NCBI GenBank assembly: GCA_964016885.1
Contig: OZ024760.1
Location: 3,538,189-3,602,188, forward strand
DNA: 64,000 bases
Direction: 5' to 3'
From: Eledone cirrhosa
Taxonomy: Eukaryota; Mollusca; Cephalopoda; Octopoda; Eledonidae
The notes under the pieces were generated by a model that saw only the letters and a list, made by a program, of their open reading frames with translations, ran no database searches and was not told the origin of the DNA. Shown piece after piece: positions 49,801 to 57,090 of the stretch (its first letter is position 1; every line of letters starts with the position of its first letter). The position numbers and the translations under genes were made by a program.

Positions 49801-52800
49801 CTCCACCACAGACACTACCATCAGCACCACCACGGACACAACCATCAGCTCCACCACAGACACTACCATCAGCACCACCACGGACACTACCATCAGCTCC
49901 ACCACAGACACTACCATCAGCTCCACCACAGACACTACCATCAGCACCACCACAGACACTACCACCATCTCCACCACGGACACTACCATCAGCTCCACCA
50001 CGGACACTACCATCAGCCCACCACAGACACTACCATCAGCACCACCACAGACACTACCATCAGCTCCACCACGGACACTACCATCAGCTCCACCACAGAC
50101 ACTACCATCAGCTCCAACACGGACACAACCATCAGCTCCACCACAGACACTACCATCAGCACCACCACGGACACTACCATCAGCACCACCACAGACACTA
50201 CCATCAGCTCCACCACAGACACTACCACCATCTCCATCACAGACACTACCATCAGCTCCACCACAGACACTACCATCAGCACCACCACAGACACTACCAT
50301 CAGCTCCACCACAGACACTACCATCAGCTCCACCACAGACACTACCACCATCTCCACCACAGACACCACCATCAGCACCACCACAGAAACTACCATCAGC
50401 TCCACCACGGGCACTACCATCAGCTCCACCACAGACACTACCATCAGCACCACCACAGAAACTACCATCAGCACCACCACAGACACTACCATCAGCACCA
50501 CCACAGACACTACCATCAGCACCACCACAGACACTACCATCAGCACCACCACAGACACTACCATCAGCACCACCACAGACACTACCATCAGCACCACCAC
50601 AGAAACTACCATCAGCTCCACCACGGGCACTACCATCAGCTCCACCACAGACACTACCATCAGCACCACCACAGAAACTACCATCAGCACCACCACAGAC
50701 ACTACCATCAGCACCACCACAGACACTACCATCAGCACCACCACAGACACTACCATCAGCACCACCACAGACACTACCATCAGCACCACCACAGACACTA
50801 CCATCAGCACCACCACAGACACTACCATCAGCACCACCACAGACACTACCATCAGCACCACCACAGACACTACCATCAGCACCACCACAGACACTACCAT
50901 CAGCACCACCACAGACACTACCATCAGCACCACCACAGAAACTACCATCAGCTCCACCACGGGCACTACCATCAGCTCCACCACAGACACTACCATCAGC
51001 ACCACCACAGAAACTACCATCAGCACCACCACAGAAACTACCATCAGCACCACCACAGACACTACCATCAGCACCACCACAGACACTACCATCAGCACCA
51101 CCATAGACAATACCATCAGCACCACCACAGACACTACCATCAGCACCACCACAGACACTACCATCAGCACCACCACAGACATTACCATCAGCACCACCAC
51201 AGACACTACAATCAGCTCCACCACAGACAATACCATCATCTCCACCACAGACACTACCATCAGCTCCACCACAGACACTACCATCAGCTCCACCACAGAA
51301 ACTACCATCAGCACCACCACAGACACTACCATCAGCACCACCACAGACACTACCATCAGCACCACCACAGACACTACCATCAGCACCACCACAGAAACTA
51401 CCATCAGCTCCACCACGGGCACTACCATCAGCTTCACCACAGACACTACCATCAGCACCACCACAGAAACTACCATCAGCACCACCACAGAAACTACCAT
51501 CAGCACCACCACAGACACTACCATCAGCACCACCACAGACACTACCATCAGCACCACCATAGACAATACCATCAGCACCACCACAGACACTACCATCAGC
51601 TCCACCACAGACACTACCATCAGCACCACCACAGAAACTACCATCAGCTCCACCACGGGCACTACCATCAGCTCCACCACAGACACTACCATCAGCACCA
51701 CCACAGACACTACCATCAGCACCACCATCTCCACTACCATCAGCTCCACCACAGACATTACCATCAGCACCACCACAGACACTACCATCAGCACCACCAC
51801 GGACACTACCATCAGCTCCACCACAGACACTACCATCAGCTCCACCACAGACACTACCATCACCACTACCATCAGCTCCACCACAGACACAACCATCAGC
51901 TCCACCACAGACACTACCATCAACTCCACCACAGATACTACCATCAGCACCACCACAGACACTACCATCAGCACCACCACAGACACTACCATCAGCACCA
52001 CCACAGACACTACCATCAACTCCACCACAGACACTACCATCAGCACCACCACAGACACTACCATCAGCACCACCACAGACACAACCATCAGCTCCACCAC
52101 AGACACTACCATCAGCACCACCACAGACACTACCATCAGCTCCACCACAGACACTACCATCAGCACCACCACAGACACAACCATCAGCTCCACCACAGAC
52201 ACTACCATCAGCTCCACCACAGACACTACCATCAGCACCACCACAGACACTACCATCAGCTCCACCACAGACACTACCATCAGCTCCACCACAGACACTA
52301 CCATCAACTCCACCACAGACACTACCATCAGCACCACCACAGACACTACCATCAGCACCACCACAGACACAACCATCAGCTCCACCACAGACACTACCAT
52401 CAGCACCACCACAGACACTACCATCAGCTCCACCACAGACACTACCATCAGCACCACCACAGACACAACCATCAGCTCCACCACAGACACAACCATCAGC
52501 TCCACCACAGACACTACCATCAGCTCCACCACAGACACTACCATCAGCACCACCACAGACACAACCATCAGCTCCACCACAGACACTACCATCAGCACCA
52601 CCACAGACACTACCATCAGCTCCACCACAGACACTACCATCAGCACCACCACAGACACAACCATCAGCTCCACCACAGACACTACCATCAGCACCACCAC
52701 AGACACTACCATCAGCACCACCACAGACACAACCATCAGCTCCACCACAGACACTACCATCAGCACCACCACAGACACTACCATCAGCTCCACCACAGAC

Positions 52801-53741
52801 ACCACCATCAGCTCCACCACAGACACTACCATCATCTCCACCACGGACACTACCATCAGCACCACCACAGACACTACCATCAGCACCACCACAGACACTA
52901 CCATCACCACTACCATCAGCTCCACCACGGACACTACCATCAGCTCCACCACAGACACTACCATCAGCACCACCACAGACACAACCATCAGCTCCACCAC
53001 AGACACTACCATCATCTCCACCACAGACACTACTATCAGCACCACCACGGACACTACCATCAGCTCCACCACAGACACTACCATCAGCACCACCACAGAC
53101 ACTACCATCAGCTCCACCACAGACACTACCATCAGCTCCACCACAGACACTACCATCAGCACCACCACGGACACTACCATCAGCTCCACCACAGACACTA
53201 CCATCAGCACCACCACGGACACTACCATCAGCTCCACCACAGACACTACCATCAGCACCACCACAGACACTACCATCAGCTCCACCACGGACACTACCAT
53301 CAGCTCCACCACAGACACTACCATCAGCACCACCACAGACACTACCATCAGCTCCACCACAGACACTACCATCAGCACCACCACGGACACTACCATAATG
53401 TCCACCACAGACACTACCATCAGCACCACCACAGACACAACCATCAGCACCACCACAGACACTACCATCAGCACCACCACGGACACTACCATCAGCTCCA
53501 CCACAGACACTACCATCAGCACCACCACCACCAGCCGCAACCACTAACACCACCATCACTAATGCCATTATCGTCACTAGCATCACCTCCACCACCACCA
53601 CCACCATCACTACTAATACCACCCTACCACTACCACCACAACCAGCACCACCACTACCATCACCATCACAACCACCACCACTACCACCTCCGGCACGATC
53701 ACCCTTACCACCACCACCACCACCATCACCACCACCACTAA
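46821..53741 (+). CDS. Composite open reading frame across the last 7 kb of the array (probably not a gene)
   Basis: An ATG at 46821 opens a 2,306-codon frame to a stop at 53739-53741. It reads T-I-S-S/T-T-T-D-T up to about 49730, where one base is missing (ATCAGCCCACC). It then reads P-S-A-P-P-Q/R-T-L repeats until a second identical one-base loss at about 50017, and finally H-Y-H-Q-L/H-H-H-R repeats. It ends in His-rich sequence encoded by the degenerate triplet zone. One polypeptide with three unrelated repeat chemistries, created only by indels, is not what selection on a protein would leave. The frame shows that almost any reading of this unit is open. There is no signal peptide and no recognised domain. 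Confidence 0.12.
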   Translation: MSSTTDTISSTTTDTTISSTISTTISTTTDTTISTTTDTTICSTTDTTISSTTDTTISTTTDTTISTTTDTTISTTTDTTISSTTDTTIISTTDTTISSTTDTTISSTTDTTISSTTDTTIISTTDTTISSTTDTTISSTTDTTISTTTDTTISSTTDTTISTTTDTTISSTTDTTISTTTDTTISSTTDTTISSTTDTTISSTTDTTISSTTDTTIKSTTDTTISTTTDTTISSTTDTTISTTTDTTIKSTTDTTTIPTTDTTISSTTDTTISTTTDTTISSTTDTTISSTTDTTISSTTDTTIISTTDTTISSTTDTTISTTTDTTISTTTDTTISTTTDTTISTTISTTISTTTDTTISSTTHTTINSTTDTTISSNTDTTITTTTHTTISSTTDTTINSTTDTTISFTTDTTITTTTHTTISTTTDTTISTTTDTTITTTTHTTIISTTDTTISSTTDITISTTTDTTISTTTDTTISSTTYTTISTTTDTTISSSTDTTISTTTETTISTTTDTTISSTTDTTISTTTDTTISTTTDTTISSTTDTTFSTTTDTTISSTTDTTISSTTDTTIKSTTDTTISFTTDTTISSTTDTTISSTTDTTISSTTHTTISSTTDTTISSTTHTTISSTTDTTIISTTDTTFSTTTDTTISTTTDTTISSTTDTTIKSTTDTTISTTTDTTISSTTDTTIKSTTDTTISSTTDTTITTTTDTTITTTTHTTISTTTDTTISSTTDTTISTTTDTTISSTTDTTISTTTDTTISTTTDTTIKSTTDTTIITTTDTTISSTTDTTTSSTTDTTISSTTDTTISSTTDTTTSSTTDTTISTTTDTTISTTTDTTISTTTDTTIISTTDTTFSTTTDTTISTTISTTISTTTDTTTISTTYTTISTTTDTTISTTTDTTISSTTDTTISTTTDTTISSTTDTTISSTTDTTISTTTDTTTISTTDTTISSTTDTTISPPQTLPSAPPQTLPSAPPRTLPSAPPQTLPSAPPRTQPSAPPQTLPSAPPRTLPSAPPQTLPSAPPQTLPSAPPQTLPPSPPRTLPSAPPRTLPSAHHRHYHQHHHRHYHQLHHGHYHQLHHRHYHQLQHGHNHQLHHRHYHQHHHGHYHQHHHRHYHQLHHRHYHHLHHRHYHQLHHRHYHQHHHRHYHQLHHRHYHQLHHRHYHHLHHRHHHQHHHRNYHQLHHGHYHQLHHRHYHQHHHRNYHQHHHRHYHQHHHRHYHQHHHRHYHQHHHRHYHQHHHRHYHQHHHRNYHQLHHGHYHQLHHRHYHQHHHRNYHQHHHRHYHQHHHRHYHQHHHRHYHQHHHRHYHQHHHRHYHQHHHRHYHQHHHRHYHQHHHRHYHQHHHRHYHQHHHRHYHQHHHRNYHQLHHGHYHQLHHRHYHQHHHRNYHQHHHRNYHQHHHRHYHQHHHRHYHQHHHRQYHQHHHRHYHQHHHRHYHQHHHRHYHQHHHRHYNQLHHRQYHHLHHRHYHQLHHRHYHQLHHRNYHQHHHRHYHQHHHRHYHQHHHRHYHQHHHRNYHQLHHGHYHQLHHRHYHQHHHRNYHQHHHRNYHQHHHRHYHQHHHRHYHQHHHRQYHQHHHRHYHQLHHRHYHQHHHRNYHQLHHGHYHQLHHRHYHQHHHRHYHQHHHLHYHQLHHRHYHQHHHRHYHQHHHGHYHQLHHRHYHQLHHRHYHHHYHQLHHRHNHQLHHRHYHQLHHRYYHQHHHRHYHQHHHRHYHQHHHRHYHQLHHRHYHQHHHRHYHQHHHRHNHQLHHRHYHQHHHRHYHQLHHRHYHQHHHRHNHQLHHRHYHQLHHRHYHQHHHRHYHQLHHRHYHQLHHRHYHQLHHRHYHQHHHRHYHQHHHRHNHQLHHRHYHQHHHRHYHQLHHRHYHQHHHRHNHQLHHRHNHQLHHRHYHQLHHRHYHQHHHRHNHQLHHRHYHQHHHRHYHQLHHRHYHQHHHRHNHQLHHRHYHQHHHRHYHQHHHRHNHQLHHRHYHQHHHRHYHQLHHRHHHQLHHRHYHHLHHGHYHQHHHRHYHQHHHRHYHHHYHQLHHGHYHQLHHRHYHQHHHRHNHQLHHRHYHHLHHRHYYQHHHGHYHQLHHRHYHQHHHRHYHQLHHRHYHQLHHRHYHQHHHGHYHQLHHRHYHQHHHGHYHQLHHRHYHQHHHRHYHQLHHGHYHQLHHRHYHQHHHRHYHQLHHRHYHQHHHGHYHNVHHRHYHQHHHRHNHQHHHRHYHQHHHGHYHQLHHRHYHQHHHHQPQPLTPPSLMPLSSLASPPPPPPPSLLIPPYHYHHNQHHHYHHHHNHHHYHLRHDHPYHHHHHHHHHH
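50018..53547 (+). other. Last Thr/Ser-frame segment and its terminal stop
   Basis: After the second one-base loss near 50017, the T-I-S-S/T-T-T-D-T frame continues in phase to the right edge of the regular array. It runs into four Thr codons, then S-R-N-H and a TAA at 53545-53547, only about 25 bp after the last regular unit. There is no ATG in this segment. If the array were coding, this would be the natural C-terminus. Otherwise it is simply the first stop met in the degenerate flank. Confidence 0.35.
50385..51660. repeat. Sub-array with GAA and GGC variants
   Basis: Units carrying ACAGAAACT alternate with a unit carrying ACGGGCACT in a fixed local order, repeated about five times between 50385 and 51660. 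The same group is present once near 45830-45960. Between these groups are the longest runs of identical ATC AGC ACC units in the window, for example about 50690-50935. This marks the most recently homogenised part of the array. Confidence 0.7.
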
Positions 53742-53815
53742 CCCCACCACCGCCACCCTCATCATCTCTACTACCACCACCACCACCACCATCACCACTA
53801 ACACCACTAACACTC
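53521..53815. repeat. Degenerate ACC/ATC/ACT triplet zone at the array border
   Basis: Here the GAC and AGC codons of the unit disappear and the sequence becomes an irregular mix of ACC, ATC, ACT and AAC triplets, ending near ACACTCCAAATTG at about 53820. It looks like the decayed edge of the array or an independent triplet repeat from which the 24-bp unit arose. A long His-rich translation across it has no independent support as coding. Confidence 0.85.
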
Positions 53816-53904
53816 CAAATTGACCGACTGTTTATAAATAATAAATAACCGCCGAATTAAAAACATTGATGACTTCGTATGTTCTCACGATGCCACACCC
53901 ATTT
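53816..53904. other. Short unique AT-rich junction
   Basis: This is the first non-repetitive sequence after the array. It contains TTTATAAATAATAAATAACC but no feature I can support. The TATA-like string is not enough to call a promoter. Confidence 0.5.
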
Positions 53905-53985
53905 TTTGGAGGGGCGGGGGACTGGAAGTAGAGTCGATTGCATTGATCCCTGTACTTAACTGGTGTATATTTATCGACCGAGATG
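53905..53985 (-). mobile_element. Degraded SINE remnant
   Basis: The strings GTCGATTGCATTGATCCC, GTACTTAACTGGT and TTATCGACC, in this order, correspond to the reverse complement of the 3' half of the cephalopod-type SINE seen at 55912-56100. A G-rich stretch lies to the left where the C-rich tail would be. The tRNA-like head is not recognisable. Confidence 0.5.
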
Positions 53986-54246
53986 TGAAGTGGGTGGAGT
54001 GGGGAAAAAAAAGCCTCAATCGATACCACTTCGATATGAACTTATAACATAAAACAACAACAATATAAGACAAAAAAAGGTAACATGGCCCTCTTGTGAA
54101 GGAGTTCGTTTGAGGACCAGGTGGTTCTGGCCTGGGACCCACTGCGCGGCACCTTTTTTTTTTTCAGTTTTTTCTTCTGTGGTAGACTTGGGTGTCACTA
54201 TGGTAGATCGATGTCTGATGAGTGGAATTTGATAGACGGAAAATGT
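53986..54246. other. Non-coding stretch with T-rich tract
   Basis: No gene is seen. It contains a poly-T tract at about 54153-54164 and ends in GAATTTGATAGACGGAAAATG, a motif I associate with the end of another common cephalopod interspersed repeat. A second partial GATAGACGGAAA occurs near 62021. A triplet microsatellite starts immediately after this motif. Confidence 0.45.
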
Positions 54247-54735
54247 ATCATCATCATCGCCATCACCACAACTATCATCGTCATCATCATCATCGTCTAC
54301 ATCATTATCACTATCACTTTCATCATTATCATCATCACCACCACCTCCACCATCATCATCATCTACATCATCACCACCACTATTATCATCATCATCATCA
54401 TCTACATAACCACCACCACCACTATCACCATCATCATCATCGTCTAGATCATCATCACCGCCAGCACTACTACTGTCATCTACATCATTACCACCTCGTC
54501 ATCACTACCACCACCACCATCACCAACATCATTACCATCATCACCATCACCATCACCAACACTATCATCATCATTATTACCACCACCATCATCACCATCA
54601 TAATCATCATCACCATCATTATTACCACCACCATTACCATCGTCACCACTATCACTACCGTCACCACCACCATCATTATTACCATCACCATCACTACCAT
54701 CATCATCATCACTACATCATCATCATCATCATTTT
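54247..54735. repeat. ATC/ACC triplet microsatellite
   Basis: About 490 bp of interrupted ATC, ACC and ATT triplets, with occasional GTC and TAC. It is open in more than one frame on both strands, as expected from the lack of stop-forming triplets. No protein is inferred. Confidence 0.92.
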
Positions 54736-55009
54736 ACATCCACTTTATTTCCATACTGGCTAGGTCATTACAAGCCAAGTCAGAACTTAATCGGAGGAGC
54801 TACTGTCTTCTTACATGTATTAGTAGGGGGGGGGGGACTCACGTCTGGACCTATATATGACTCCTCTCTAGCATTCTTCTAGTTTAAATGTTTCAGGCCG
54901 TTGAGGGAATCCTTGGAGAATCCTTAGGGCGATCTTCAGGAAAAATCGCCGAGATGGGACTGCTCATTTCCTTTGGTAGTAGAATTCGATTATGTAACAA
55001 GGTTTTATT
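54736..55009. other. Intergenic segment with 11-G run
   Basis: No gene or recognisable element is seen. It has a run of eleven G at 54826-54836 and otherwise ordinary AT-rich sequence. A 68-codon open frame starting at 54888 overlaps the SINE that follows and has no coding features. Confidence 0.5.
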
Positions 55010-55272
55010 TGATGGATTGACAGTCAGACAATTGCTTAGTAGTATTTGTTCCAGTTCTTTACGTTTTGAGTTCAAATCCCACCGAGGTCGATGAAATAAA
55101 GTACCAGTTATGTACTGGAGTCCGATATATTGGGTCGTCAAGTATGAAATTTGTAGAAATTTGTTATTTTTCTAAATATTTCTACAAATTTCATATTTGA
55201 CGACCCAATAATTGACTTTCCACTTTTTTTCTCAAATTGCTGACCTTGTATCGATGCTAGAAAGAATTATAA
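55010..55272 (+). mobile_element. tRNA-derived SINE interrupted by a foldback element
   Basis: The left part (about 55010-55129) has the tRNA-like B box GAGTTCAAATCCC at 55068-55080, then CACCGAGGTCGATGAAATAAAGTACCAG, which lacks the usual internal TTTGCCTTTCATCC segment. The right part (55211 to about 55272) has ATTGACTTTCC and the tail TTGCTGACCTTGTATC with AGAAAGAATTA. The two halves join in the expected order if the palindrome between them and one TA are removed. The copy is old and internally deleted; it is not expected to be active. Confidence 0.75.
55130..55208. mobile_element. 79-bp foldback (MITE-like) element with TA target duplication
   Basis: The terminal inverted repeats are 31 bp (55130-55160 and 55178-55208), with a single mismatch and a 17-bp spacer. 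They begin TTGGGTCGTCAA. A TA dinucleotide lies directly outside each end (55128-55129 and 55209-55210). Removing the element and one TA reconnects the SINE as GATATAATTGAC, so the insertion site is readable. TA duplication is the hallmark of Tc1/mariner-type transposition. The element has no room for a transposase and would depend on one supplied elsewhere. Confidence 0.75.
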
Positions 55273-55441
55273 GTTCGATACCTAATCCAGTTATTTAATT
55301 GTTAAAGTTCTTTCGTCACACATTCTGTGAGGCTCCACCCCACCTCCATCGTGGCTATTTCTGATCCTCTGTGTCTCCTCTTCATTTTCTTTTATTCATT
55401 TCATCTTGGCCTTCTGCGGTGAGTATGTGGTATACACGTGC
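55273..55441. other. Short unassigned intergenic stretch
   Basis: No feature that I can support. It contains a pyrimidine-rich stretch leading into the CT repeat. Confidence 0.5.
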
Positions 55442-55481
<40 letters not shown>

Positions 55482-55504
55482 CTGAGCGTGACTCTGTGTG
55501 TGTA

Positions 55505-55536
<32 letters not shown>

Positions 55537-55720
55537 ACTGTATGTGTGTCTTTGTGTACTGCTACTTTCATAAGCTTTAGTGTTTAAAATATGCATGAAT
55601 GCGTGTTTGTGTGTCTATGTGCGTGTGACTGTGTGTGTGTATGTGTGTGCGTTTGTGTATCTTTTTGTGTACTGCTTACTTTCATAAGCATGTGTTTGTG
55701 CATGTGTGTGTGTGCTTTTA
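55442..55720. repeat. CT and TG dinucleotide tracts with a short duplication
   Basis: A CT tract (55442-55478) is followed by interrupted TG tracts to about 55720. The string TGTGTACTGC with ACTTTCATAAGC occurs twice, near 55553 and 55664, about 110 bp apart. This indicates a local duplication within the TG-rich block. Confidence 0.9.
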
Positions 55721-55911
55721 TATCTTGTTTCTCTCCAAGTTTTTTATTTGTTTGGTCTTGTAGGGAACTTTTTAGCTATTGACCCTGTAGGGAACTTATA
55801 TCATTGCTCCAACTGTCGGCCACATAGGGAGTTTTTCTTGTAATCGTTCTGGCTATTACCTGTAGCTGTTTTCTTGTCATTGTTATGTATTTATTGTTTA
55901 CTCTTATTATT
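55721..55911. other. Short unassigned stretch
   Basis: No gene is seen. A minor internal repeat (TGTAGGGAACTT) occurs at about 55762 and 55787. Confidence 0.5.
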
Positions 55912-56100
55912 GTTGGATTGGCAGTATCGGTAGAGGGTCGGACGCCATGCTTTGACGCTTTGAGTTACGGCCCTTGCCATTCTGAGTTCAAATCCCGCCG
56001 AGGTTAACTTTGCCTTTCATCCTTACGGGGTCGATCAAATAAAGTATCAGTAATGCACTGGAGTAATTGCTGGCCTTGTGCCAAAAGTAGAAACAATTAC
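55912..56100 (+). mobile_element. tRNA-derived SINE, near full length
   Basis: The head has the A-box-like region GCAGTATCGGTAGAGG, resembling a lysine-type tRNA, and the B box GAGTTCAAATCCC at 55984-55996. The body has AACTTTGCCTTTCATCC, GGGGTCGATCAAATAAAGTA and ATGCACTGGAGTAATTGC. It ends with the tail CTGGCCTTGTGCC and AAAAGTAGAAACAATTA. This order is the standard cephalopod SINE layout as I know it. A closely similar copy lies inverted at 58231-58417. Transcription would be by RNA polymerase III from the internal boxes if still competent. Confidence 0.85.
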
Positions 56101-56784
56101 TGTTTATCTGCATATATGGTGCATTTGTATTTGTGTATATTCAGTTAAATTTCCCACCAGCTCTCGTGTATCACTAACGTTTCTATATGTATTTTTATGT
56201 ATATGTATTCGTTCGCATTTCATCGCCTGTTTGTTTGTGTCCCTTCTTATGTGGCATATTATTTTTTATTCCTTCTCACCCCTATAGGTAGTTATTATTC
56301 TACTCCTTCATTCATTTATGGGTTGGTTCACTCCTTTGTATTTATTTTTATGTGTCATAATATTTTTTTTTCATCAGCCACTAGGTTATTGGGTTGTTAC
56401 TATTCCATTCTTGCTTTCTATTAAGAGTGGGTTTATTTTCTGTTATATGGATGGCTTTTTTAATCTGTCCGAGTATTGCATCGGTTCGGTGTGTAGCTAT
56501 GATTTTTACATCGATGTTTTCTAGTCAAACCCCCCTCTTCTAGTTGGCATGTTGGTAGTAGAGCACTGAGGAAATTTTTCTGAATTCAAAACCTTGAAAA
56601 TTAAATTTTAGTTTATCTAAAGCACTTCTAAATATATAAGCTAGTCACACTCTAGTGATTTTTGTCGTTATACCACGAGTTCATCGGATCTACTCTGTTC
56701 CATACTTTGCTCCTATACATGTTGAATATTCTATTCTCACCCTTTTCCATGATAGTGTTCAATTTTTCCCTGATTTCTTTGTAT
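56101..56784. other. AT-rich intergenic sequence with a diverged 100-bp duplication
   Basis: No gene is seen; short open frames here are T-rich and unconvincing. The stretch from about 56249 resembles the one from about 56348: both have TATGTG(G/T)CAT, a run of T, an ATAGG/CTAGG step and GTTNTTATTCTA or GTTACTATTCCA. This suggests an old local duplication. Confidence 0.45.
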
Positions 56785-57090
56785 AGCTGATCATGTGACT
56801 AACAGTAGAAAGCTTGGCGTGCCCTTGACAGAACTGAAGAGTCCTCTCAACCCTTTTTTTGGCATGTTTTCTACAGCTAGATGCCCTTCCTATCACCAAC
56901 TGTCTTACAGGGTGTACTATGTGCATTTCTCGTGCGACCAGCACTAGAGATGTTATCTTGCTGCGACTGAAGAGTTCTCTCAACCTTATTGAGCATAATT
57001 TCTACTGCAGAAAACCCCACACAACATCAACCACTCTACAGAGTGTATTGGGTGCACTCCATCATGGCACCTGCAATTAAGAGGTCTGAA
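56785..57090. repeat. Probable interspersed repeat fragment
   Basis: The strings TTTTCTACAGCTAGATGCCC, TTCCTATCACCAACTGTCTT, ACAGGGTGTACT and GTGCGACCAGCACTAG, in this order, are ones I recognise as a common cephalopod repeat. A second, weaker copy of the same order follows (CTACTGCAGAAAACCCC, CAACCACTCTACAGAGTGTA, TTGGGTGCACTCC, TGGCACCTGCA). A 74-codon minus-strand frame overlaps and is probably fortuitous. No family name is assigned. Confidence 0.5.

Larger units (their letters stand above)
1..53530. repeat. Giant 24-bp tandem array (satellite/minisatellite), about 2,200 copies
   Basis: The whole stretch is built from a 24-bp unit made of ACCATCAGCTCC (or ACCATCAGCACC) followed by ACCACAGACACT. 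It begins in mid-unit at base 1, so the array continues to the left. The + strand is C-rich and has only two G per unit. Common variants are TCC/ACC in the fourth codon, AGC to ATC, ACA to ACG, GAC to GAG, GGC, GAA or CAC, and ATC to ATT, GTC or TTC. A distinct variant has ATCTCC in place of the ACAGAC segment. Length changes are almost always whole units; three 12-bp half units lie at 15538-15549, 51859-51870 and 52903-52914. In-frame 3-bp insertions occur near 8975-8981 and 12123-12128. The variants form larger duplicated blocks (listed separately), which indicates unequal exchange or slippage. No gene is seen in the array beyond the open frames discussed separately. Confidence 0.98.

Noticed and set aside
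1..53530. CRISPR array
   Set aside because: There are no unique spacers between repeats, the units abut directly, and the surrounding SINEs show a eukaryotic genome.
1..53530. Telomeric repeat
   Set aside because: The unit does not contain TTAGGG or a related short telomere motif, and the array is followed by ordinary interspersed repeats.
53825..53860. TATA-box promoter (TTTATAAATAATAAATAA) next to the array
   Set aside because: AT-rich strings are frequent in this flank, and there is no initiator, no gene in the right position and no transcript evidence.
54121..54860. Open frames of 108 and 212 codons on the + strand
   Set aside because: They are made almost wholly of the ATC/ACC microsatellite (Ile/Thr or His repeats), with short unique ends and no coding features.
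56759..56983. 74-codon minus-strand frame as a small gene
   Set aside because: It lies within sequence that I recognise as an interspersed repeat, and it has no signal peptide or motif.
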